Assembly (NCBI RefSeq): GCF_000719775.1
Contig: NZ_JOHR01000024.1
Location: forward strand, 53,128 to 117,127
Source: Streptomyces sp. NRRL F-5135
GTDB taxonomy: Bacteria > Actinomycetota > Actinomycetes > Streptomycetales > Streptomycetaceae
Direction: 5' to 3'
DNA: 64,000 nt
Shown in pieces: positions 18,209-26,668 of the stretch. The notes beneath the pieces are model-generated. The model did no database searches. It was not told the DNA's origin and saw only the letters and a program-made list of their open reading frames with translations. The position numbers were made by a program, and so were the translations under genes. Numbering within the stretch: position 1 is the first letter of the stretch; each line of letters begins with the position of its first letter.

Positions 18209-18970
18209 CTAATTCAGCGGGCCGCCCGCCACGTACATGACCTGCCCCGAGACGAAACCGGCGTCGTCGCCCGTGAAGAAGGCGATGGCGCCCGCGACGT
18301 CCTCCGGCCTGCCGACGCGCTGGACCGGGATCTGGGCGGCGGCCGCGGCCTGGAAGTCCTCGAATTTCACGCCGATCCGGGCCGCCGTCCGGGCGGTCAT
18401 CTCGGTGACGATGAACCCGGGGGCCACGGCGTTGGCCGTGATCCCGAACTTGCCGAGTTCCTTGGCGAGCGTCTTGGTGAAGCCCTGGAGACCGGCCTTG
18501 ACGGCGGCGTAGTTGGCCTGGCCCCGGTTGCCCAGGGCGGAGCTGGAGGACAGGCTGACGATACGGCCGAAACCGGCGTCCACCATGTGCTTCTGACACG
18601 CCTTCGACATCAGGAAGGCGCCCTTGAGGTGGACGTTCATCACGGTGTCCCAGTCGGACTCGCTCATCTTGAAGAGCAGGTTGTCCCGGAGCACGCCCGC
18701 GTTGTTGACGAGGATCGTCGGCGCGCCCAGTTCGGCGGCGACACGGTCGACCGCTGATTCCACCCGCGCCGCGTCGGAGACGTCACAGCCGACCGCGAGA
18801 GCGGTGCCCCCGGCCGTGGTGATCTTCTCGACGGTGTCCTCGCACGCCGACTCGTCGAGATCGAGGACGGCGACCGCGCGGCCCTCGGCCGCCAGCCGTA
18901 CGGCGGTCGCGGCGCCGATGCCGCGTGCCGCCCCGGTCACGACGGCGACACGCTGCTCAGTGGTGGACAT
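18209..18970 (-). CDS. 3-oxoacyl-ACP reductase-like SDR
   Basis: The 253-residue protein starts at ATG 18970 behind GAGGAG. Motifs: VVTGAARGIGAA, LVNNAGVLRDNLLFKM, the SLSSSSALGNRGQANYAAVKAG region with catalytic Ser, Tyr and Lys, and GQVMYVAGG at the end. The NNAGVLRDNLLFKM pattern resembles FabG and the ketoreductases of fatty acid or beta-oxidation-linked SDRs. It reduces a 3-keto group with NAD(P)H. It lies just upstream of a second SDR and downstream of no recognisable partner enzyme. Confidence 0.88.
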   Translation of the reverse strand: MSTTEQRVAVVTGAARGIGAATAVRLAAEGRAVAVLDLDESACEDTVEKITTAGGTALAVGCDVSDAARVESAVDRVAAELGAPTILVNNAGVLRDNLLFKMSESDWDTVMNVHLKGAFLMSKACQKHMVDAGFGRIVSLSSSSALGNRGQANYAAVKAGLQGFTKTLAKELGKFGITANAVAPGFIVTEMTARTAARIGVKFEDFQAAAAAQIPVQRVGRPEDVAGAIAFFTGDDAGFVSGQVMYVAGGPLN

Positions 18971-19180
18971 CCTGATCTCCTCGCCCTGGGAACCTGGATC
19001 TGCGACTCTCACACGGCCGACGTGGCTGATCTGGCTGATCCGGCCGGCGTGGCCCAAGCGGCCGACGCACTGAGCAACCGCTTAGTACCTTCGGCAGACG
19101 AGACGCTAGAAGCCACGGCACCCGGTGTCAACGGCCCCGGGACCAGGAGGGGGACTCGCGCTCCCGGTACCGGCCTCGCG

Positions 19181-19591
19181 TCAGCGGACCAGCAGGTCCA
19201 GCAGCCGTTCCGCCTCGGCCGTCGGGTCCGCCGTCAGTCCCGTGTGGACGGGGCCCGGCTGGACGACGGTCGAGCGCGGCGCGATCAGCCAGCGGAACCG
19301 CCGCCCGGCGTCGTCGCCCGCCGCCTGCCCGGCCTGCTCGCCGCCCTGGCACACGCCCTCGACGGCGCGCAGCGCCGCCCGTACCCCCTGGACGTCGGCC
19401 GCCGGGTCGAGGGCCAGCAGCTTGGCCTCGTCCAGGTGCGTCCTGGCCGCCACGTAGGACCGCGCGCGGCAGTAGACCAGCACCCCGGCGTTGAAACACT
19501 CGCCGCGCTCCACCCGCGGCACGACGCGCAGCAGCGCGTACTCGTAGACGTCCCTGCCGCCCGTGTCGCCCGCGTGGCCCTTGCCGCTCAC
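19181..19591 (-). CDS. DUF3037 protein, partner of the HipA-like kinase
   Basis: The 136-residue protein starts at GTG 19591; the start shares bases with the TGA of the upstream kinase gene (GTGA overlap), which implies translational coupling. The N-terminus YEYALLRVVPRVERGECFNAGVLVYCRARSY is the hallmark of DUF3037. The rest includes RFRWLIAPRSTVVQPGPVHTGLT. The pairing HipA-like kinase + DUF3037 recurs in bacteria, so it is likely a functional partner (adaptor, substrate or regulator). No catalytic motif is visible. Confidence 0.82.
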   Translation of the reverse strand: MSGKGHAGDTGGRDVYEYALLRVVPRVERGECFNAGVLVYCRARSYVAARTHLDEAKLLALDPAADVQGVRAALRAVEGVCQGGEQAGQAAGDDAGRRFRWLIAPRSTVVQPGPVHTGLTADPTAEAERLLDLLVR

Positions 19592-20469
19592 CGGCCGCCG
19601 CCCTTCTCCTCGTTCGTCCCGCCGTCCCGCCGGTCCTTTCGCCCCACCGTGTGCGGCCAGGGCGTCAGGTGCTCGGTCAGCCAGCCGGGCGGCTGCGCGG
19701 GCCCGGTACGGACGGGCGCGTCGAAACTGATCCGCTCGTGGATCGTCGCGGCACGGGCCAGCAACGGCTCCACGTAGGCGCGGCGCAGCGCGTCGGCGGA
19801 GTCGAAGCCGGGCTCGTCCGCGAGCCACTCGTCGGGCACCTCGGCGGTGATCGCGTCCAGCAGTTCCTCCGTCACGAGCGGCGCGAGCTCCGCGGCGGCC
19901 GCGGCGACATCCGGCCCGAAGGGAACGAGGACATGGTCGGAGGCGTTGTACGGCTTGGCCGCGGACGCCCGCGCACCCGGCCAGTTGTGCTGCCAGATCA
20001 TGCTGGCACCATGGTCGATGAGCCAGACATCGCCGTGCCACACCAGCAGGTTGGGGTTGCGCCAGGACCTGTCGACGTTGTTGATGAGGGCGTCGAACCA
20101 GACGATCCTCCCGGCCTCCTCCGGAGCCACGCGGTACGCCAGCGGATCGAACCCGATCGACCCCGGGAGATAGTCCATCCCGAGGTTGAGCCCCCCGCTC
20201 GCCTTCAGCAGTTCCTGCACTTCCTGGTCCGGCTCCGAGAGTCCGATGACCGGATCGAGCCACATCCGCACCAGCTCGGGAACGCGCAGGCCCAGCTTCC
20301 GGGCGAGCTGCCCGCATATGACCTCGGCCACCAGGGTCTTGACGCCCTGGCCCGCGCCGGTGAACTTCATGACGTACGTGCCCAGGTCGTCCGCCTCGAC
20401 GATCCCCGGCAGCGATCCACCCTCACGCAAAGGCGTGACATAGCGGGTCGCTACGACTTCTTCCAACAC
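19588..20469 (-). CDS. HipA-family Ser/Thr kinase-like protein
   Basis: A 293-residue protein from GTG 20469. The fold resembles the HipA_2 group: an N-terminal ATP-grasping part (GTYVMKFTGAGQGVKTLVAEVICGQLARKLGL), a catalytic loop FDALINNVDRSWRNPNLL (Asp and two Asn), and a DFG-like VWLIDHGASM. It has no HipB antitoxin gene next to it. Instead it is coupled to DUF3037, unlike classical hipBA. Known HipA kinases phosphorylate aminoacyl-tRNA synthetases; the target here is unknown. A Pro-rich, charged tail of 30 residues follows the fold. Confidence 0.82.
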   Translation of the reverse strand: MLEEVVATRYVTPLREGGSLPGIVEADDLGTYVMKFTGAGQGVKTLVAEVICGQLARKLGLRVPELVRMWLDPVIGLSEPDQEVQELLKASGGLNLGMDYLPGSIGFDPLAYRVAPEEAGRIVWFDALINNVDRSWRNPNLLVWHGDVWLIDHGASMIWQHNWPGARASAAKPYNASDHVLVPFGPDVAAAAAELAPLVTEELLDAITAEVPDEWLADEPGFDSADALRRAYVEPLLARAATIHERISFDAPVRTGPAQPPGWLTEHLTPWPHTVGRKDRRDGGTNEEKGGGR

Positions 20470-20544
20470 TTTCCCAGGCCACCCATCTCTTCATCCTTAC
20501 ATCCACGGACGACTCCTCCGGGGCGCAGAGGCAGGAATCACCGG

Positions 20545-20724
20545 TCAACGGCACTGGGGAGAATCTGGGGAGTTTCGGCCGGCAAGCCGGTCTCCCCGCT
20601 CCCCAAGCAGACCGTCGATGGTGCCGCGCCCCTTGCTGCCGGCTTCCGGCATGAGGTGAGCATAGTAACCGAGGGTGATCGCCGGCGAGGAGTGTCCGAG
20701 CCGCCGAGCCAGGGTCACGACGGA
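20545..20724 (-). pseudogene. C-terminal fragment of a tyrosine recombinase (integrase)
   Basis: The minus strand reads SVVTLARRLGHSSPAITLGY followed by YAHLMPE: the LGHxS box and the catalytic-tyrosine region of phage-type integrases. Upstream sequence is unrelated, so the catalytic N-terminal two-thirds is missing. It marks one edge of a degraded element. Confidence 0.72.
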
Positions 20725-20924
20725 CCCAGAAATGGATCCTCGCGCAGCACGGGGACGAGGATGAAGCGCGGGGTGTGGTACTTCGTCGCGGTCTTCCCGC
20801 CCCGGGTGCGGCAGGGACTGCCGACCGGCGCTTCGCACTTCGGACAGTCGTTCCGTGGGCTTCCGCGAATCGCGACCTGCGGAAACGTGATCGGCTCGCG
20901 GGCTCTCGCAGAACTCTCTCGCAA
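20725..20924 (-). pseudogene. Zinc-finger protein fragment from a mobile element
   Basis: The minus-strand frame contains NDCPKCEAPVGSPCRTRGGK and then TATKYHTPRFILVPVLRE. This Cys4-type pattern belongs to small zinc-finger proteins carried on actinobacterial integrative elements. The frame runs into the integrase fragment with unrelated residues, so a deletion has joined the two. It starts 9 bases after the GAF gene's stop. Confidence 0.6.
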
Positions 20925-20932
20925 CTGGTCAT

Positions 20933-21403
20933 TCAGGCCTGGTCCAGGATGGCTGCCGCGCGGCGGCAGCCGGCGGCGATGGCCTCTTGCTCAGCCGCGC
21001 TGAGCTGCGGCGGGTGCCAGACCGGCCACAGCAGCACCATGCCACCCCACACGGCAGTGGCACCGATGATCGGGGCCGCGGCAAGCATGAAATCGTACGG
21101 CAGGACGATCCCGACCCGGGGATAGCGGCGCGCGATGTCCTCCTGGCTGCCCAGCCACAGCAGCCGCCGCTCCCGCATGGCGTCCGTCACCGGGATCGCG
21201 GTGCTCACGGGGACGCGGGTCCACGGGGCGGCGATCCGCCGGGACACACCCGAAGCCATCTCCAGCCGCAGCACCGGCTCCCCCGGAGACAGCAGATAGA
21301 GCAGGCCCACCGATGCGCCGGTCTCCCGCACCACGTCGGCCAGAACGGAATCGGGCAGGATCCCGCCGGAACCGGGAACAGCGGCAGACCGCACGGCCGT
21401 CAC
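20933..21403 (-). CDS. GAF-domain protein, probably C-terminally truncated
   Basis: The 156-residue protein starts at GTG 21403, whose bases overlap the TGA of the upstream helix-turn-helix remnant. The sequence is a single GAF domain: GASVGLLYLLSPGEPVLRLE, VPVSTAIPVTDAMRERRLLW, YDFMLAAAPIIGATAVWGGM. In Streptomyces this N-terminus usually continues into PAS and SpoIIE/PP2C phosphatase domains. Here it stops at AAAILDQA, right where mobile-element debris begins. Truncation by insertion or deletion is therefore likely, and a sensor without output is what is left. Function as a free GAF domain cannot be excluded. Confidence 0.7.
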   Translation of the reverse strand: MTAVRSAAVPGSGGILPDSVLADVVRETGASVGLLYLLSPGEPVLRLEMASGVSRRIAAPWTRVPVSTAIPVTDAMRERRLLWLGSQEDIARRYPRVGIVLPYDFMLAAAPIIGATAVWGGMVLLWPVWHPPQLSAAEQEAIAAGCRRAAAILDQA

Positions 21404-21580
21404 CCGCTGCGGCCGACCCGGGCAGCGCCGCGCAGGCGCCCGAAACGGCTGCGGGCCGCCTCCGCGCTGATGCCCAGCCCCGCGCCGATCTGCTCCCAGC
21501 TCACCCCAGCCCGCCGGTCCGCCACCACCGCCGCCCGCACCAGCTGCCCCGCCAGCTCAGGAACCTGCGCGACGGCAGCA
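21400..21580 (-). pseudogene. C-terminal helix-turn-helix remnant coupled to the GAF gene
   Basis: The minus strand reads LAGQLVRAAVVADRRAGVSW then EQIGAGLGISAEAARSRFGR, a sigma-like or AsnC-like helix-turn-helix. Upstream of about 21580 the frame has no convincing homologous sequence or start codon with an RBS, so the N-terminus appears lost. Its TGA overlaps the GTG of the GAF gene, which fits an old operon. Confidence 0.5.
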
Positions 21581-21789
21581 CAGTGCCGCGGGGCGGGCGA
21601 AGCAGGCGAGGGCGGCTGTGCGGGAAGCCGCGCGACGCCCCTCACGTGCAGCAGCAGGCGGCGCCGGGCCCGCCAGGCCGCCTGCCGGTGCGCCGGCCGG
21701 CAGTACCGGCGTCGGCGAGCGCGAAGGCGTCCTCGGTCTTGGGGTGGGTGCTGCCCAGCCGGGGTTTGGTCCGGCGCGTAACTGGCCTC

Positions 21790-22274
21790 GTGGATCGCGG
21801 CGCCCAAGAGAGCGCCCGCTCGGGCGCCGTCGTCCTCCGTCGCCGGCTCTTCGACGTGGTCGACGGGCCGCACGGCGGGAACGACATGTGCGGCTACGGC
21901 GCCGAAGAGGTCGGCAAGCCCGCGTTCGTCGTCGTGACGAGCTCGCCGCCGGAATCGGTACGGCTCACCGGCCTCGACTGGACATTCGTCACCACCGGTC
22001 TGCCCGACGCCGTCGCCGCCGCGCGCGAGCGCGCCGAGGCGGCGTCGACGGACGGCGGCGAAGACCTCGACGTCGTCCTCATGGGCGGCGGCGCCACCAT
22101 CGCCTCGGCGCTCGATGCCGGGCTGGTCGACGCGCTGACGCCGCACCGCGCCTGGCACCCGTCGTACTGGGCGCCGGTACACCCCTGTTCACCGGCGGAA
22201 CGCCCCGCACGCTGCGGCGGCGGAGCGTGGCCCCGACAACGACCGTGACGCACCTGACCTACGACGTCCTCTGA
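21790..22274 (+). pseudogene. Dihydrofolate-reductase-family (RibD_C) pseudogene with frameshift
   Basis: One frame reads LFDVVDGPHGGND, GKPAFVVVTSSPPESVRLTG and DLDVVLMGGGATIASALDAG up to about 22148. The ending LAPVVLGAGTPLFTGGTPRT continues in another frame from 22152 to the stop at 22274. The N-terminal 60 or so residues of the family are absent. The gene is thus truncated and frameshifted. An intact family member lies at 26669-27232 but is not a close copy. Confidence 0.8.
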
Positions 22275-22293
22275 CGAAGTCGTCGCCGGGACC

Positions 22294-22743
22294 TCACGGG
22301 GCGCTACCGGGGGATGGGCGGTCCGGTGGGCCGGGACGGCCGAAGAGGAGGTCGTAGCCTGCGGGGAGTTGGAGCAGGATTTCCTTGAGCAGGTCGTCGT
22401 CGGCTGTGTCGGCGACCGTGCTGAGGACGGCGCTGACGTCCCAGGCCGCGGTCTGCTCGGTGGCCCCTTCGATCCAGGCCGCGGTAGCCCGCACGAACCG
22501 CTCCGGGGGCAGCGGCTCAGCGCTCTGCAGCGGGTTGAGGAGGATCAGGGCGAAGTCTTCCGGCAGACGAGCCGCCAGCCGGGCGCGTACCTCGCCGACC
22601 AGGTGTGCTCCCAGCAGGGCCAGCACCACGCGGGCCACGCGCTCGGCTTCCCGCAGTGTGTCGTACTCGCCCCGTTCCAGCACATGGGCGAGAAACGCTT
22701 CCCGTCGCGCGGTCACGTCGGCCGTCACCCCTTCTCGGTCCAT
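22294..22743 (-). CDS. DUF2267 protein
   Basis: A 149-residue protein from ATG 22743 (GTG 22728 is an alternative start). The pattern ERGEYDTLREAERVARVVLALLGAHLVGE, LPEDFALILLNP and FVRATAAWIEG is DUF2267, a small helical protein of unknown function often next to stress genes. It lies 75 bases downstream of Hsp20 on the same strand and is probably in the same transcript, so heat or envelope-stress induction is likely. The C-terminus ends in a Pro-rich tail. Confidence 0.82.
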   Translation of the reverse strand: MDREGVTADVTARREAFLAHVLERGEYDTLREAERVARVVLALLGAHLVGEVRARLAARLPEDFALILLNPLQSAEPLPPERFVRATAAWIEGATEQTAAWDVSAVLSTVADTADDDLLKEILLQLPAGYDLLFGRPGPPDRPSPGSAP

Positions 22744-22818
22744 GGGGCGCGGAGGACGGGCGAGGGGGGATCGGATGCCCGTCCTCCGCCGCTGTTCAGC
22801 CCCTCTTCGGGTCCGGCT

Positions 22819-23250
22819 TCAGCCGGAGATCTCCTTGTGGCCGGATCCGACGTCGATGGCGATCTTGCGGGGCTTGGCGCGCTCGGCGATCGGGATGCGC
22901 AGGGTGAGCACGCCTGCGTCGTAGTCGGCCTGGATGTGCTCGGTGTCCAGCGAGTCGGCCAGCACGATCTGGCGGGAGAAGACACCCAGCGGCCGTTCCG
23001 ACAGTTCCATCTGCGCGTCGTCGGCCTTCGCCGCGGGCCGGCGCTCGGCCTTGACGGTCAGCATGTTCCGCTCGACGTCGATGTCCAGCGCGTCCGCGCT
23101 GACGCCGGGGATGTCGAAGGCCACCACGTACTGGTCACCCTCGCGGTAGGCGTCCATGGGCATGGGGGACGGCCGCGACCAGGTCCCCGGGCCCATCAGC
23201 TGCTGCGCCAGCCGGTCGAGCTCACGGAAGGGGTCAGTGCGCATCAACAT
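22819..23250 (-). CDS. Hsp20/alpha-crystallin small heat-shock protein
   Basis: The 143-residue protein starts at ATG 23250, 9 bases after GGGAGG. The alpha-crystallin domain spans about residues 40-135: [70 protein letters not shown]. It is an ATP-independent holdase that keeps unfolded proteins soluble, as Streptomyces HSP18 does. It is divergent from a helix-turn-helix gene, with promoter and operators between them. Confidence 0.93.
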   Translation of the reverse strand: MLMRTDPFRELDRLAQQLMGPGTWSRPSPMPMDAYREGDQYVVAFDIPGVSADALDIDVERNMLTVKAERRPAAKADDAQMELSERPLGVFSRQIVLADSLDTEHIQADYDAGVLTLRIPIAERAKPRKIAIDVGSGHKEISG

Positions 23251-23305
23251 CGGAAAACACCTCCCAAAGGTTCGGCAGTTGCTGCCAATGCGCCTCACTG
23301 AAACC

Positions 23306-23334
23306 GTTGTAACATGTCATCCAGTGGATGACAA
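23306..23334 (-). promoter_or_regulatory. Predicted hsp20 promoter overlapping operator
   Basis: On the minus strand, TTGTCA (23334-23329) and TACAAC (23311-23306) are spaced by 17 bases. The 9-1-9 palindrome at 23315-23333 covers the spacer and the -35 box. Binding there would block RNA polymerase. Confidence 0.5.
23315..23333. promoter_or_regulatory. Operator 1 of the hsp20 / regulator pair
   Basis: TGTCATCCA-G-TGGATGACA is a perfect 9-bp inverted repeat with a 1-base centre. It is unlike HAIR or CIRCE elements. It lies between hsp20 and the divergent regulator gene. Confidence 0.75.
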
Positions 23335-23342
23335 GTCATGGC

Positions 23343-23359
23343 GTCGTCCAAAGGGTGAC
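23343..23359. promoter_or_regulatory. Operator 2, degenerate copy
   Basis: GTCGTCCAAAGGGTGAC matches the core of operator 1 (GTCATCCAGTGGATGAC) at 13 of 17 positions. It lies 27 bases further, just before the regulator's RBS. Confidence 0.5.
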
Positions 23360-23376
23360 CACTCAGGGAGGAGTCC

Positions 23377-24058
23377 ATGCCCCCCAGCCGACCAGTCGAC
23401 CTCACCCGGCGCCGACTCGACCGGCCCAGTGCCGTTCCTCGCCACCGCGGCAGCCCTTCAGTCCATAGACGAAGCCCTGCGTGCCGCCCAGCACGAGGTC
23501 ACCGGCGCTACCGAGACTCACGACATCGGCACCGATCAGGCCCTGGCCTCCCTCCTGCTGCTGAGGCAGGTACGCGAGCAGCTCGCCGGATGGGAGACCG
23601 GCCTGATCGAAACCGCCCGCCACGCGGGTGCCAGCTGGGCCGACCTCGCCCACCCCCTCGGCGTCGCCAGCCGCCAGGCCGCCGAACGCCGCTACCTGCG
23701 CAACCGGCCCGGACCCGTCGGAACCACCGGTGAACAACGCGTCCAGGCGACCCGCGAACGTCGCGCCGCCGAACGCACCATCACCGCCTGGGCTCGCCGC
23801 AACGCAGCCGACCTGCGCCGCCTCGCCGGCCAGATCACCGCCCTCACCGACCTGCCCACCGCGGCCCGCCTCCCGCTCGGCCGGCTCCACGAGGCCCTCG
23901 CCCACCACGACCCCGCCGAGCTCATCCACCCCATCAACGCCATCCGTCCCCACCTCACCACCACCCACCCCGACCTCGCCGCGCAACTCGACCGCAGCCT
24001 GGCGGCGCCTGGTCTTCCCGCCCCCCGGGCCTGCCGGGGCAGTTCGAACTCCCAGTGA
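23377..24058 (+). pseudogene. HSP18-regulator-like protein with apparent +1 frameshift near its start
   Basis: ATG 23377 follows a strong GGGAGGAG and reads MPPSRPVDLTRRRLDRP. The homologous continuation VPFLATAAALQSIDEALRAA lies in the next frame from 23429, as if one base were inserted around 23426-23428. The rest (to 24058) is intact: LASLLLLRQVREQLAGWETG, ASWADLAHPLGVASRQAAER (helix-turn-helix), then a helical region. The family occurs next to hsp20 genes and is probably its transcriptional regulator. If the shift is real the regulator is dead and hsp20 would be constitutive; GTG 23429 could give a shortened product. A sequencing error is the other explanation. Confidence 0.68.
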
Positions 24059-24706
24059 TCTCGGCGGCCCGGACGATCTGCCCCTGCCAGGCCTTGTGCT
24101 CGTCGGCCGTGGCCGGGCGGTGGATCCCGGGTAACCGCTGGCGGATCAGGCGGGAACGTGAGGGCCCGGGCAGCCATGACGGCTGTCCACGAGCCTCACT
24201 CTCGTGGGGAAGCTCTCGACGTCATCGTGGAGGGGACGATGACCATCCTCATGTACCTGAGGTCAAGGGGAACGGCACGGGGAGAGGTACTCATTGACCC
24301 CACGTACATGAGTTCTGGTTTTCAGGGGTTCCTCAGGTTGCGCGGCGCAGAGGGACGACGACGTCCTCGCTCCACCGGTACAGCACTCAGCCCCGGCGCC
24401 GCTCCGCCCGCAGGTACCGCGCCGGCCTGGTGGCCGCCGCCTCCCGCGGCAGCCGCGTCGCCTTCCAGGAAGGCTTGGACGCCACGAGAACGATCCCCCC
24501 TCACTTCGGCCGGTGCCTCGTCTCGAGGCTCTTTCCAAGCCGAGCCGGCCACCCGGCGTGGTCGGATCCAGCCGGATCCTGGTCTTCTGCCCTGCGGGCA
24601 GGGCACTCCGGGGTGAAACGTCCGCTCTGCGGCGGCTGATCGCCGATCATCCCCGATGATGGGACGGCCCGGAGCAACGGACCAAGCAACGCTGAAAGGT
24701 GCGCAC
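24059..24706. other. Gene-poor stretch of the island
   Basis: I see no convincing intact gene here. Short minus-strand pieces, such as one reading TADEHKAWQGQIVRAAEITG (near 24050-24110) and one ending RPARYLRAERRRG (near 24395), look like tails of lost genes. GC content and codon-position bias are less regular than in flanking genes. Confidence 0.4.
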
Positions 24707-26341
24707 ATGGCGGTGGAGGACGGCACATGGCAGGAGGACCGCGTCGCGGGACGGGTGTGGACTGTGCGCCTGGACCCCTATGGGGGCCCCTCCGCCGGCA
24801 CGGTCCGGCTCTCCTGCTCCCGCCCGGCCTGCCCCGATCAGCGCTTCCCCGGCGGCGCCGCCGCGGGACGCAAAGCCGCCGTCGAACACGTCAACCTGCA
24901 CCTGGCCCACATCCGCGCGGGCGGCGGGCCACGCGGCGAGGCGTGGTGCGCCTGCCGCACCGCCGACTGCGCCTGGCACACCCCGGACCCCGCCACCGGA
25001 CCACGACCACGCGGCGGCACCCGGCCGGCGGCGGGATCAGCGCGGTGCGGCGGCCCGATGGCCCTGACCGTGTACGCGGACCGTGCCGGAAGACTGTGGC
25101 GGATCGCGGAGATGTGCGCGCGGTGCGCGGCCGCCACCCCCGAATGCCGTGTCCTGGACACCGCCGCGCCCCCGGCCCGCACCACCCCGGCCGGGACGGA
25201 CCAGACGGCGCACACTCCGGCCGCCACGCCGGGGAATGGCGTTGCGGCGGTCTTCTCCGACCATGCTCCCTCCCCGGTGACCGGTGCTTCTTCCTCCCCC
25301 GCCACCGCACCAGCATCGGTCCCCCGTACTCGCGCCGCCTCACCGGCCAAGGCGTCCCGGCGGGCGAAGCGGTGGGGGAAGATCGCGCAGCGGATCGTGC
25401 CGCCCGACCTCGAGCCCGACGTCCTGCGCCTGGAGCTCATCGAGCTCGGGGACGCCTTCCGTGCCTACCAGCAGTGCACCGAACCCGACCTTGCCCTCCT
25501 CGCCGAACTCCACGAGCGCAAGGCCCGCGCCTTCCGCCTGTGGGCCGATGTCAGCGGCGACGGCTCCCTGCGCCACGACGCACACCGAGCCGAGAAGGCC
25601 GCGCAGACCACCCTCGAGATGCACGCCAACCGTGGTGGCCGGCCCATCGGCGACACACCAGACGGCAACATGCCGGCAGTGGAACGGCTGCTGACCCGGC
25701 AACAAGCCGTACACGCCCGCACCGTGCTGGACTACGTCCGAGCGCACGCCCCGCACCCGGAGCCCGAGGCGCGCCTGGCGGTTCTCATGATCGCCCTACG
25801 GGCCGCACGCGCCGGCACCGGGAACGTCACCGGCCAGGACCTCACGGGCTGGCTCCCCGACGATGCCGAGCGGGTGCTTCAGCAGCTGGTCGACGCCGAC
25901 TGGCTGCGCCTGCCCGGCACCGTCGCCGAGGTCATGGCCTCCCGTCCCGAGGACCCCGTCGCGGTCACCGTCCCCGCGCTGCTGCCCGAGCGGCCACGCC
26001 CGTTCGCCTTCGGCAAGACCACCCGGGCGAGGATCTCCGGCTGGGCACAGAAAGTCGTGGGTGACCGGAAGATCCGCAAGAAAAAGGCCACTGCGGCTGC
26101 CCGGCTCCTGGCCCTCTACGCCGCCGCCCACGCCCGCCCCGACGGCCGCCTCGGACGCGCCGAGGACGGCGGGCTGCTCCTGGACCAGGCCGCCGCGTTC
26201 TGTGCCCTGCCACCCGACCAGGTCGTCGAACACGCTGAACTGCTGGTCGCCGCCGACTGGCTCGCCGAAGCCGACACCGCCGGAGACCGGCTGCGCGGAC
26301 AGCTCACCGAGCGCGTCCTCCCGCTGGGAGGACTGCTGTAG
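24707..26341 (+). CDS. Unknown Cys/His-rich island protein
   Basis: The 544-residue protein starts at ATG 24707, 7 bases after GAAAGG. The N-terminal 160 residues have clustered Cys/His pairs likely to bind zinc: LSCSRPACPDQ, VNLHLAHIR, WCACRTADCAWHTPDP, CGGPMALTVY, EMCARCAAATPECRVLD. A long Ala/Pro/Thr-rich linker follows (about 165-240). The C-terminal half is helical with two winged-helix-like repeats: GQDLTGWLPDDAERVLQQLV then DADWLRLPG; FCALPPDQVVEHAELLVAAD then WLAE. That pattern suggests a DNA-binding protein. Similar proteins occur sporadically in Streptomyces accessory DNA. I do not recognise a function. Confidence 0.68.
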   Translation: MAVEDGTWQEDRVAGRVWTVRLDPYGGPSAGTVRLSCSRPACPDQRFPGGAAAGRKAAVEHVNLHLAHIRAGGGPRGEAWCACRTADCAWHTPDPATGPRPRGGTRPAAGSARCGGPMALTVYADRAGRLWRIAEMCARCAAATPECRVLDTAAPPARTTPAGTDQTAHTPAATPGNGVAAVFSDHAPSPVTGASSSPATAPASVPRTRAASPAKASRRAKRWGKIAQRIVPPDLEPDVLRLELIELGDAFRAYQQCTEPDLALLAELHERKARAFRLWADVSGDGSLRHDAHRAEKAAQTTLEMHANRGGRPIGDTPDGNMPAVERLLTRQQAVHARTVLDYVRAHAPHPEPEARLAVLMIALRAARAGTGNVTGQDLTGWLPDDAERVLQQLVDADWLRLPGTVAEVMASRPEDPVAVTVPALLPERPRPFAFGKTTRARISGWAQKVVGDRKIRKKKATAAARLLALYAAAHARPDGRLGRAEDGGLLLDQAAAFCALPPDQVVEHAELLVAADWLAEADTAGDRLRGQLTERVLPLGGLL

Positions 26342-26409
26342 GGCTCCGGCTCCCTCTGCCAGAGTGCCAGGCCAACTGCGGTTCACCCGTCGATCCGTAC
26401 GAGGGCGTA

Positions 26410-26534
26410 GAGGTCACCCCCCACGTCGTCAGTGAGATCTGGTAGATGCGCGCGGAGGACTTCGCGATGCCCGCGCCGGTGAGGTACCGCTCGACCGCCT
26501 CGGTGTGCGACGCGGGCGGGGCGGACAGCGGCAT
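26410..26534 (-). pseudogene. N-terminal fragment of a second integrase-like protein
   Basis: The minus strand reads SHTEAVERYLTGAGIAKSSA then RIYQISLTTWG, which resembles the SAM-like N-terminal core-binding domain of tyrosine recombinases. After TTWG the sequence becomes unrelated. It is a broken remnant at the other side of the island. Confidence 0.5.
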
Positions 26535-26668
26535 CACCCGGGCGCCTCCGGCATGCTCGAGGCATGGGTACGCCGTAGGTGACTCGGCCCGGGAGATCCC
26601 GCGAGCCGCGATGAGTCCTGCGGCGTTCGGCAGTCTTACTGTCGACCCCTTACCGAGGAGGACTTCTG

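Noticed and set aside
19588..20469. Classical hipBA toxin-antitoxin system
   Set aside because: No HipB-like small DNA-binding gene is present; the partner is DUF3037.
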